Assembly (NCBI GenBank): GCA_050247235.1
Contig: JBFWUN010000023.1
Coordinates: 3,566 to 67,565 of the forward strand
Length of the DNA: 64,000 nt
Origin: CAIKBL01 sp050247235
Lineage (GTDB): Bacteria; Pseudomonadota; Gammaproteobacteria; Ga0077536
Reading direction: 5' to 3'
Shown here: positions 8,111 to 16,200 of the stretch, one piece after another
Layout of the letters: every line of letters starts with the position of its first letter
How positions within the stretch are numbered: position 1 is the first letter of the stretch
Made by a program: the position numbers and the translations under genes
The notes under the pieces: generated by a model
Database searches by the model: none
What the model saw: the letters and a program-made list of their open reading frames with translations, nothing else
What the model was told of the DNA's origin: nothing

Positions 8111-9712
8111 GTGGTGGCGCATCTCTGGCACATCGCCCGCCGCCCGCAACGCTGGAGCAATTCCCTGAGCAAGAACCTGCTGCGATCGACCCTGCTGGTG
8201 GGGCAGATGACGCTCGTGTCCCGCGTGCTCGGACTGGTGCGGGATTCCGTCATCGCCGCGGTGTTCGGCGCAAGCCACGCGACGGACGCGTTCTTCGTGG
8301 CGTTCAAGATCCCGAACCTGTTCCGACGCCTGTTCGCCGAGGGCGCGTTCTCGCAGGCCTTCGTCCCCGTGCTCGGAGCCTACAAGGCGGAGCGAAGTGA
8401 AACCGAGACGCGGGAGCTGGTGGGCGCCGTCACCGGAGTACTGACCGCGATCCTGTGCGCCGTCACCGTGTTCGGCGTGGTTGCCGCGCCGCTCGTGATC
8501 ATGGTCGTCGCACCGGGTTTCGTGAACGACGCCGCGCGCTTCGCCCTGACCGTCGAATTGCTGCGCCTTACGTTTCCATATCTCTTCTTCATCGCACTGA
8601 CAGCCTTGTTCGCCGGCGTGCTGAACACTTATCGGCGCTTTGCTGTCCCGGCGCTCACACCAGCGCTGTTGAACGTCGCACTGATCGGAGCCGCGCTGCT
8701 CGTGGCCCCGCGCCTTGCCGAACCGGTGCTCGCGCTTGCGATGGGCGTGCTTGCCGGAGGAGTTCTGCAGCTCGCGCTGCAGGTCGGGGCGGCATGGCGT
8801 GCCGGGGTGCTCTCGCGTCCGCGGGTGGCGTGGCGACATCCGGGTGTCCAGCGGATCATGGCCCTGATGCTGCCGGGCATTTTCGGTGTGTCGGTTGCGC
8901 AGCTGAACTTCCTGGTCGATACGCTGATCGCCTCTTACCTGCGGGAAGGCAGCATTTCCTGGCTGTACTTCTCGGATCGGCTGATGGAGTTCCCGCTCGG
9001 TATATTCGGTATTGCGCTGGGAACCGTGATCCTGCCGAGCCTCTCGGAGTACCACGCGCGTGGCGATCACCGGATGTTCTCCGAGACCCTGGATTGGGCG
9101 CTTCGCATCGTACTGCTGATTACTGTTCCCTCGGCCGTCGGGCTGGCGGTCCTGGCGGGTCCGATCCTGAGCACGCTCTTCCAGTACGGTCGCATGAGCG
9201 AGTTCGACGTGATCATGTCCGCGCGAAGCCTGGTGACCTACGCGTTCGGGCTCAGTGGTTTCATTCTCGTGAAGGTGCTCGCCCCCGGGTTCTTCTCCCG
9301 CCAGGACGTGCGGACACCAGTGCGGATCGGGGTTATCGCGCTCGTCTCCAACCTCGTTCTGAATCTCGTGCTCGTATGGCCATTGCAGCACGCCGGTCTT
9401 GCGCTCGCGACGTCGCTCGCCGCGTTCGTGAACGCCGGTCTGCTGTTTCGCCTGCTGAGACGCAACGGCGCGTACGTGCCGGGATCCGGCTGGAGAACCT
9501 ACCTGTTCCGCATCGCGTTCGCGGTCACGGCGATGGCCGCGGTGCTCTGGGTGCTCAAGGATCCGCAATCACAGTGGAGTGATTGGGGTGTCGCGATGCG
9601 CGGTACCCGCCTCACCTTGCTCGTGGTCGCGGGTGTCGCCACTTACGTTGTGGCGTGCTGGGTCGCCGGGATTCGACCGCGTCATGTGGCCCAGCCGAAG
9701 CCGGCGCTATAA
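8111..9712 (+). CDS. murJ: Lipid II flippase MurJ (MviN family)
   Basis: This polytopic membrane protein has about 14 predicted helices and flips lipid II across the inner membrane. Characteristic segments are SRVLGLVRDS, GASHATDAFFVAFKIPNLFRRLFAEGAFSQAFVP, and the TM7 region. The annotated GTG at 8111 gives 533 residues. MurJ proteins normally begin about 18 residues later, at S-K-N-L-L-R. There a CTG (8165) is preceded by GGAG with seven-base spacing, so translation may really start at CTG 8165 (515 residues). The gene lies between divergent rpsT and downstream ribF. Confidence 0.95.
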   Translation: MVAHLWHIARRPQRWSNSLSKNLLRSTLLVGQMTLVSRVLGLVRDSVIAAVFGASHATDAFFVAFKIPNLFRRLFAEGAFSQAFVPVLGAYKAERSETETRELVGAVTGVLTAILCAVTVFGVVAAPLVIMVVAPGFVNDAARFALTVELLRLTFPYLFFIALTALFAGVLNTYRRFAVPALTPALLNVALIGAALLVAPRLAEPVLALAMGVLAGGVLQLALQVGAAWRAGVLSRPRVAWRHPGVQRIMALMLPGIFGVSVAQLNFLVDTLIASYLREGSISWLYFSDRLMEFPLGIFGIALGTVILPSLSEYHARGDHRMFSETLDWALRIVLLITVPSAVGLAVLAGPILSTLFQYGRMSEFDVIMSARSLVTYAFGLSGFILVKVLAPGFFSRQDVRTPVRIGVIALVSNLVLNLVLVWPLQHAGLALATSLAAFVNAGLLFRLLRRNGAYVPGSGWRTYLFRIAFAVTAMAAVLWVLKDPQSQWSDWGVAMRGTRLTLLVVAGVATYVVACWVAGIRPRHVAQPKPAL

Positions 9713-9713
9713 T
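9708..9713 (+). promoter_or_regulatory. Possible -10 box upstream of ribF
   Basis: A perfect TATAAT overlaps the murJ stop codon, 48 bases before the ribF ATG. No convincing -35 is present at 16-18 bases, so this is only a candidate. Confidence 0.3.
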
Positions 9714-9761
9714 CAGGCGGCTCCACGCCACCGAGACCCAATCGCGAAGCGACCAGCGCGC

Positions 9762-10697
9762 ATGCAGATCATCCGAGGGATTCACAACGTCCGACCCGAA
9801 CACCGGGGCTGCGTGGCCACGATCGGCAACTTCGACGGGGTCCACCGCGGTCACCAGTCCGTGATCAAGAAGCTGATCGAACTCGCGCGGGCGAGTGGAC
9901 TGCCGGCCACGGTGATCGTGTTCGAACCGCAGCCACGCGAGTACTTTCGCGGAGACGATACGCCTCCGCGACTGAGCAGTCTGCGCGACAAGTGCAAGCT
10001 GCTGGCGGAGTACGGTGTCGAGCGTCTGCTCGTGCTGCGGTTCGATGCCGGGCTCGCAGCCCTGACCGCGGCGCAGTTCATTGAAGGTTGCCTCGTGAAC
10101 GCGCTCGGCATCAAGGGACTCATCGTCGGTGACGATTTCAAGTTCGGGTGCGATCGCGGGGGCGACTTCACGACGCTGCAACGATTCGCGGACCAGTTCG
10201 GATTCAAGGTCGACTACACCAGCACGTTCATCGCCGATGACGAACGCGCCAGCAGTACGCGTGTCCGCGATGCCCTGATGGAAGGTGATTTCGTCGCGGT
10301 TTCGTCCCTGCTCGGCCATCAGTATCGGATTTCCGGCCGCGTCGTGCACGGCAACAAGAACGGCCGCACGATGGGCTTCCCGACCGCGAACCTCAATCTC
10401 TCGCGGCGACGCTCGCCGCTGCACGGGATCTTCGCGGTCTGGGTCCAAGGAGTTCGACCGGTGCGCTGGCCCGGAGTCGCGTACGTCGGCACGCGGCCGA
10501 TCATCAATGGCCAGAAGTGGGTGCTGGAGGTTCATCTGCTGGATTTCGATGAGGACTGTTACGGTCGGCATCTCTGTGTCGACTTCGTGGAGCGCATTCG
10601 TGGCGATCTTCCTTTCACGAGCTTCGACGCGCTGGCCGCGCAGATCCGCATCGATTGCGCGGACGCACGGAAGATTCTCGCGCAAGGCGTGACATGA
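9762..10697 (+). CDS. ribF: Bifunctional riboflavin kinase / FAD synthetase
   Basis: This 311-residue enzyme makes FMN and FAD from riboflavin. The N-terminal adenylyltransferase domain shows TIGNFDGVHRGHQ near residue 22 and SSTRVRDAL. The C-terminal kinase domain shows GRVVHGNKNGRTMGFPTANL and the closing DFVERIR. Its stop overlaps the lspA start as ATGA. In most gammaproteobacteria ileS separates ribF from lspA, but here it does not. Confidence 0.97.
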   Translation: MQIIRGIHNVRPEHRGCVATIGNFDGVHRGHQSVIKKLIELARASGLPATVIVFEPQPREYFRGDDTPPRLSSLRDKCKLLAEYGVERLLVLRFDAGLAALTAAQFIEGCLVNALGIKGLIVGDDFKFGCDRGGDFTTLQRFADQFGFKVDYTSTFIADDERASSTRVRDALMEGDFVAVSSLLGHQYRISGRVVHGNKNGRTMGFPTANLNLSRRRSPLHGIFAVWVQGVRPVRWPGVAYVGTRPIINGQKWVLEVHLLDFDEDCYGRHLCVDFVERIRGDLPFTSFDALAAQIRIDCADARKILAQGVT

Positions 10698-11188
10698 CCG
10701 CCACAGCGCGCGCCGCCCGCGGCTGGTTCGCGCTGGCCGTGACATTGCTCGTCATCGACCAGGCCACCAAGTTCCTCGCCGAGAATTGGCTGACCTACAA
10801 CCGCCCGATCCCGGTACTACCGAGCCTCAACCTCACGCTGCTCTACAACCGGGGGGCCGCGTTCAGCTTTCTCGCGGGACAGGACGGTTGGCAGCGCTGG
10901 CTGTTCTCGGCGCTTGCGATCGGGGTCAGCCTTTATCTCGCGGCGCTGCTCCGCAATCCCGCGCCAGCGCCTCGTGCGTACCGTGCGGGACTTGCGCTGA
11001 TCCTGGGCGGCGCCATCGGCAACCTGGTGGACCGCGTGCGGCTTGGTCACGTGGTCGACTTCATCCAGGTCTATCACGACAACTGGTTTTTCCCTGCTTT
11101 CAATGTGGCTGATTCGGGGATCACGGTCGGTGCCGGCCTGCTGATCCTGTGCACACTGCGCGGCACCTGGCCGGACGCGGCTGCGTAG
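10694..11188 (+). CDS. lspA: Lipoprotein signal peptidase (prolipoprotein signal peptidase II)
   Basis: This 164-residue inner-membrane aspartic protease with four predicted helices cleaves diacylglyceryl-prolipoproteins at the lipobox. The conserved YNRGAAFSFL, GNLVDR, HVVDFIQ and FPAFNVADS blocks are present. The catalytic aspartates lie in GNLVDR and FNVADS. It overlaps the ribF stop by four bases (ATGA), so the two are coupled. Confidence 0.97.
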   Translation: MTATARAARGWFALAVTLLVIDQATKFLAENWLTYNRPIPVLPSLNLTLLYNRGAAFSFLAGQDGWQRWLFSALAIGVSLYLAALLRNPAPAPRAYRAGLALILGGAIGNLVDRVRLGHVVDFIQVYHDNWFFPAFNVADSGITVGAGLLILCTLRGTWPDAAA

Positions 11189-11210
11189 CGGCGCAAACGG
11201 TGCGTATAAT
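11181..11210 (+). promoter_or_regulatory. Candidate sigma-70 promoter for ispH
   Basis: CTGCGT (11181-11186) and a perfect TATAAT (11205-11210) are spaced by 18 bases. The -10 ends 37 bases before the ispH ATG. The -35 is weak, so activity rests mainly on the -10. Confidence 0.45.
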
Positions 11211-11247
11211 CGCGCTGCACCCGCCCACAACCCCTGGAAGACACGCA

Positions 11248-12219
11248 ATGGAAATCCACCTGGCCAACCCCCGCGGTTTCTGTGCCGGCGTCGATCGCGC
11301 GATCGGCATCGTCGAGCGGGCGCTCGAACTGTTCGGCGCACCGGTGTACGTCCGGCACGAAGTGGTCCACAACAAGTACGTGGTGGATGGGCTGCGCGAC
11401 AAGGGTGCCGTGTTCGTCGACGAACTGGACGAAGTGCCCGACGATGCCACGGTCATCTTCAGCGCACACGGCGTCGCGAAGGCGGTACGCGAGGAAGCTG
11501 CGCGGCGCAAGCTCCGCGTGTTCGACGCAATCTGCCCGCTGGTCACCAAGGTTCACATGGAGGTCGGGCGTTATCAGCAGGAAGGACGCGAGTGCATTCT
11601 CATCGGGCATGCGGGTCACCCGGAAGTGGAGGGCACACTCGGGCAATATCGCGCGCGCAATGGTCGTGGGGGTATGTACCTGGTGGAGTCGGTCGACGAT
11701 GTCGACCGGCTCGAGGTGAAGGATCCGTCGTTCCTCGCGTTCGTCACGCAGACCACGTTGTCGATGGACGATACCGCGGTCGTCATCGATGCACTGCGCA
11801 AGCGATTCCCGAAGATCGTCGGGCCCAAGAAGGAGGACATCTGCTACGCCACCCAGAACCGCCAGGATGCGGTCAAGACCTTGCTGACGAAGTGCGATCT
11901 GATCCTGGTGGTCGGATCGCAGACGAGTTCCAACTCCACGCGCCTGAAGGAGATCGCGGAAAAGCAGGGCATCGCGGCCTACCTGATCGACAATGCAGAG
12001 GAAATCCAGCAGGAATGGCTCGCGGGCAAACGCAGCGTGGGGGTGACGGCTGGTGCATCCGCACCCGAAGTGCTGGTTGAACAGGTGGTCTCACGCCTCA
12101 AGGAATGGGGTGGGCTCGCGGTGAACGAAGTGCCGGGCATCAAGGAGCAGGTCGTATTCAGCCTTCCACGCGAGCTCGTCCGCGCCACCGATCACGACCA
12201 CGATCACGCGGCTGCCTGA
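11248..12219 (+). CDS. ispH: 4-hydroxy-3-methylbut-2-enyl diphosphate reductase
   Basis: This 323-residue iron-sulfur enzyme performs the last step of the methylerythritol phosphate pathway, forming isopentenyl and dimethylallyl diphosphates. The three cluster cysteines lie in GFCAGV (about residue 12), AICPLVTKVH (about 96) and ICYATQNRQ (about 195). The TQTT and SSNSTRL substrate motifs are intact. The C-terminus ends in a short His/Asp-rich tail (DHDHDHAAA). The fkpB gene that often precedes ispH is absent. Its product feeds the ispB and squalene synthase genes nearby. Confidence 0.97.
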   Translation: MEIHLANPRGFCAGVDRAIGIVERALELFGAPVYVRHEVVHNKYVVDGLRDKGAVFVDELDEVPDDATVIFSAHGVAKAVREEAARRKLRVFDAICPLVTKVHMEVGRYQQEGRECILIGHAGHPEVEGTLGQYRARNGRGGMYLVESVDDVDRLEVKDPSFLAFVTQTTLSMDDTAVVIDALRKRFPKIVGPKKEDICYATQNRQDAVKTLLTKCDLILVVGSQTSSNSTRLKEIAEKQGIAAYLIDNAEEIQQEWLAGKRSVGVTAGASAPEVLVEQVVSRLKEWGGLAVNEVPGIKEQVVFSLPRELVRATDHDHDHAAA

Positions 12220-12270
12220 TCGCGCCGCGTTGCGCGCGTGTCGCCGTGATCGGTTACGTGCGCGCGAGGA

Positions 12271-12729
12271 TTACTTGCACCACGCCTCGATACTCTTGTC
12301 TGTCTCGCCGACGCGGCGGACGCGTTCTTCTTCGGAGATGTATTGCAGCTCGCCCTTTTCGTTCTTCTCGCGCAGGCGGCGGGACGTCTCGAGCTGCGTG
12401 CGTATCTCGCGCGCCTTCCTGCACTTCTCCGCTTTCTCCTCGGCACTGGGGCCCTTCGGAGGTTCGGTTTTGGCCGCTTGTGCCGGTTCTTTCGGCGCGG
12501 TCCGCGCACGCAGCTGCTCGATTGCCTCGGGGGATTCCTTCGCGTACCGGGGCTTGACCACCTCGCGGGCGCCTTGCGGCGGCGGTGTCGCCGAGAAAAC
12601 CGTCTGACCGTTCTCGTCCTTCCATTGGTAGATCTGTGCCGCCGGCGCGATGGCGACCACGGCCGTGAGCGCCATGCCCGTCAGCAGCCGGGCCATGCGG
12701 GGGACCGGAAGCGCCATCATCGCCAGCAT
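12271..12729 (-). CDS. DUF4124 domain-containing secreted protein
   Basis: This approximately 152-residue protein has an N-terminal signal peptide (LLTGMALTAVVAIAPAAQ). The typical DUF4124 segment IYQWKDENGQTVFSATPPP follows, then a charged, Ala/Lys/Glu-rich helical region. Its function is unknown. It is the last gene of the minor-pilin operon and overlaps the pilE-like stop. ATG 12729 gives the longest form. ATG 12720 would overlap the pilE stop as ATGA and is equally plausible. Confidence 0.75.
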   Translation of the reverse strand: MLAMMALPVPRMARLLTGMALTAVVAIAPAAQIYQWKDENGQTVFSATPPPQGAREVVKPRYAKESPEAIEQLRARTAPKEPAQAAKTEPPKGPSAEEKAEKCRKAREIRTQLETSRRLREKNEKGELQYISEEERVRRVGETDKSIEAWCK

Positions 12730-13163
12730 GTTTCCACGTCACCGATCTCCGTAGCCTTCGTCCCACGCGAGTCCAATGAGAGATCGCCGCACTTGGGATC
12801 GTTGTGGGGTGCCACCGGGGTAACGGTCGCCACGTAGCAAGTGGCGATATCGCCACCACCAGGGCACTCCTCCACACTCGCCTCGTAGTGACCCTCCGCC
12901 GACGCAGGCGTATCGCTGGCAAAGCCGAGATCGGACAGATCCTCGGTGTAGGTGTTGTTGTCGAAGTAATACCGTTCCATGCGGGCAGAAATCTCTGAGA
13001 GCAGCGCCTTGGCTTCCGCCCGCTTCGCGCGCCGCGTGTACTCCTGGTAGCTCGGATATGCGACCGACGCCAGGATTCCCACGATGACGACGACCATCAT
13101 GAGTTCGATCAGCGTGATGCCGCGCTGGGCGCGCGGGCTTCCTTGAAACTTCACTGGGTACAT
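12717..13163 (-). CDS. pilE: Type IV minor pilin, PilE-like
   Basis: This 148-residue prepilin has the leader MYPVKFQGSPRAQRG followed by ITLIELMMVVVIVGILASVAYP. It is a class III signal with Glu at +5, but Ile instead of the usual Phe/Met at +1 after the PilD cleavage site. The C-terminal part has cysteines in VEECPGGGD, IATCYVA, DPKCGD and ETCWR that could form disulfides. The start was chosen at 13163 behind GGAGAAG. Position after pilY1 matches the fimT-pilVWXY1-E order in Pseudomonas. Confidence 0.9.
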   Translation of the reverse strand: MYPVKFQGSPRAQRGITLIELMMVVVIVGILASVAYPSYQEYTRRAKRAEAKALLSEISARMERYYFDNNTYTEDLSDLGFASDTPASAEGHYEASVEECPGGGDIATCYVATVTPVAPHNDPKCGDLSLDSRGTKATEIGDVETCWR

Positions 13164-13213
13164 CGGGCTTCTCCCGCGCGACCGGCTTGCCGGTCGCGCA
13201 TGGTTTATCTGAC

Positions 13214-16200
13214 TCACTCGGCGCTGCGATGTTCGCGCCAGGAGATCTCGCCGTTGAAGATCTGGTCATCGAAGTCGATTGCCTCGCAGGCGATGGCGGC
13301 GGTTGACGTCGTGGCACATAGCCGTCCGCCCTTTGGCCCGTCGCCATCTTCAGTCGCGTCTCTATCCGACAGCGAACTGCTGGCGCCCCCAAAGACGTCG
13401 CCACTCTCAACCTTTCCCTCAATGCGCGTTACTTCGTAACTGTCAGGATCAGTCCCGTCTCCGCGCATAGGAGATGGGGGTGATTCAGTTACCCCGTCGT
13501 CGCAGTCGCAGGGAATGTCGCCAAATACGCCACTCAAGGTCGGCATCCCTGTAAACGTAGATAGGCCGAGTAAAATACTTGACCCCTCTGCAGTACATAC
13601 AGCGGTGTCGGGTGTAAACGCGGGTACCAAAATAATCCCGCCGATCGCCGTCATACCACTAACCCCACGCTGCGCAGGCGTCGTGCCGCTGGCGGCGAAA
13701 TCCCGACGCCAGCCGCCGGCGCTGATGATTTCGGCCGCAACCGCCTTCAGGGTCGTTGAGGGCGTGGTGGTTCCGTCGAACGAGACGCCGCCGCTCGAAA
13801 ACACCCGCGCGTTGGTGACATCAAACAGCGCATCGGCGTCCACCACGGCGTCCAGCGCATCGGAGCCGTTTGGAATCGTGTCAACGACACCGATCATTGT
13901 CTGCCGGCGAACAGTCGACTTGTCTGCGGTCGTCTCGAACCGCCCGGATGCCGCGACCACCCATCGGCGCAGACGGTCATCCAGCCGCAGGGTGGGCGCC
14001 TGGGAGAACGGCTGGTTCAGATCCGACACGAGCCGGAACGGTGCGGTCCAGTCATCGGGCGAGACTTCCTCGTTCATCGAGATGCGGAACAACGCACCGT
14101 GGTTGACGGTATCGAGATCCGAAGAAGCTCCCACTGTACCGAAGTAAATCGCATCGCTCTTGTAATTGAAGTTGTAATCCACACCGGTGATGTCGCCGAT
14201 GTACATGTTGGCGTTCTTGTCCGCCGTGTCACCATCGGCCGTCGTGTTTGGAAGTTCCTTGGTCTCAACGAGACCCGCAAGCGCTGTCACATCGGCGACG
14301 TCATCCAGGCCATCGCCGAGCTTCGACAGGTCGTAGACGAAGATGTTTGCGTTGGACGCACCCGAGAGATAGGACGCGGACGCCAGATCTGACGGGCCCG
14401 TGCCCACGACCAGGAACCACTTGTTGTCTTCGCCACCTTCGCCCACGTTGTTGACGACGACGGCCTGCGGGACCGATGTCGTGAACTGCAGGTTGGCCGG
14501 GGCCAGCTCCGCGAGCACCACCGGCGGATCCTCGGGATTGGTGATGTCGAGAATCACCACCGCCGACTTGGTTTTCACGTCGTCGCGCGTGTCGCCATCG
14601 GCATTGGCAGCGCCCACACCGTCCTGCTCGGTATCCACGGTGATGCCGGTCGCATCCGAACCGCCGCCGTAGGCCATGGTCGCTACCAGGATGGTTCCCC
14701 AGCCGCCGGGATGCGTCCCGGAGGCGCCGTCGTCTGCGAATATCTTGACGTCGAACACGCGCGCGGCGTTGTCCACCCCGTAGACATGGCTGTAGTCGGT
14801 ACGGGCGGACCATTGAAGATGGGGCAGCAGGTTTTTCGGCACGTACGCCCACAGTTCGGCGCCCAGCGGATGGTTGGTCTCGCTGCCGGGACTTTCTTCG
14901 AGAAACCCGGTATCGAGCTCGAAGGTCTTGTCGGCTGCATTAAAGAAGCCGGCGTTGAATGCGTGGATCATGCCGTCGTTGGAGCCCACGTAGACCACTT
15001 GCCGCCGGTTCTCGTAGCGACGCCGGAAATCCCGGTACGAATCGTCGCCGAACACGATGTCGAATGCTTCGCGGGGCTTCTCCACGGAAATCGGCGTCGA
15101 GTGCACGATGTCGCCGAGCCGGATGGTTTCGGTGGCGCCATCACCTGCATAGTCGAGCACTCGTTTGCGCAGACCGGCGACTTCGATTCCACGTGTCCAG
15201 TTCACGAGGTCCTCGGCCTCGTCGACGTCGTCCGCATCCACCCACATGAAATTCGACGTGGTGAGTCCGTCAGCTTCCAGCGCGACTGCTTCGCCAGTAT
15301 CGACGGCGCCATCCGTATCGGCATCCATCCAGGTGAGGATGAACCGGCCCTCGTCGGCCGGATCATCGTAACTGCGATTTGCCGCCAGCGAGCCTTCGTC
15401 GATTGCCGACAGCTGTTCGCGCGCGTTCCAGATGGTCTTCAACTCGGTGAGTTCCGCGACGCTCGAGGTGGATTCCACGAACTCGTCGTCCTTGGAACTG
15501 GAGAAGCGCCGCAGTTTCGCCTTGCGCTCGGTGACGTCGTAGAAGAGATCCACCACCTTGTCCGTGTTGTAGTCTTCGAGCACACCCTTGAGTCCGCCGT
15601 CTTCGCGGATAAAGCCGTCTGAGTCCACCCACAGGCCGTGCAAAGTGCCGATCCATTTCACTTCGTTGCCGCCGCCGTCCTTGCGCGACGGGTCGTAAAT
15701 GGCCTGGAACAGCGCGCCGTTGCCGACGCGGTCGTTGGCCACCACCGCAGCCGAGGTGCCCGAAGACACACGCTCGAGAATCGAGAGGAAGATCGTGTTC
15801 AACGCGCTTTCCAGCGCCCCGGGGTTTGTCACGAAGAAGAAGTTGTCCGGGATACCGTCACCGCCATCCACCTCCGCCCCGGAAGTATCCTTGGCGTCCC
15901 ATTCGTCGGCGAGATCGGGTTCATCGTTCTCATTCAGATCCTTGAAGCCGCCCCACTTCGCGGCGTAGAACAGTGGCGATTCCAGGATGCCCGACGCGCC
16001 GGTCGCCGACACGGTGAACGTGTGCGCCTGCGCGCCGCGCTGCCCGCCGGTTTCCGACAGCGCGCGGCAGTTGCTGCAGCCGGGCACACCGGTCGGATCG
16101 GTGCCGACGCTGGAGAAGTAGTTCGCACCCTCGATGCCAGAGTACGCATGGAATCCATCCTGCGTGGTCCCGCTGACGACGAACCCGAACAACTGGCCGG

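Noticed and set aside
8084..9568. 494-codon open frame antisense to murJ
   Set aside because: Composition is Arg/His/Gln/Gly-rich with no domain. It mirrors the strongly conserved murJ frame. Long antisense frames are expected at this GC content.
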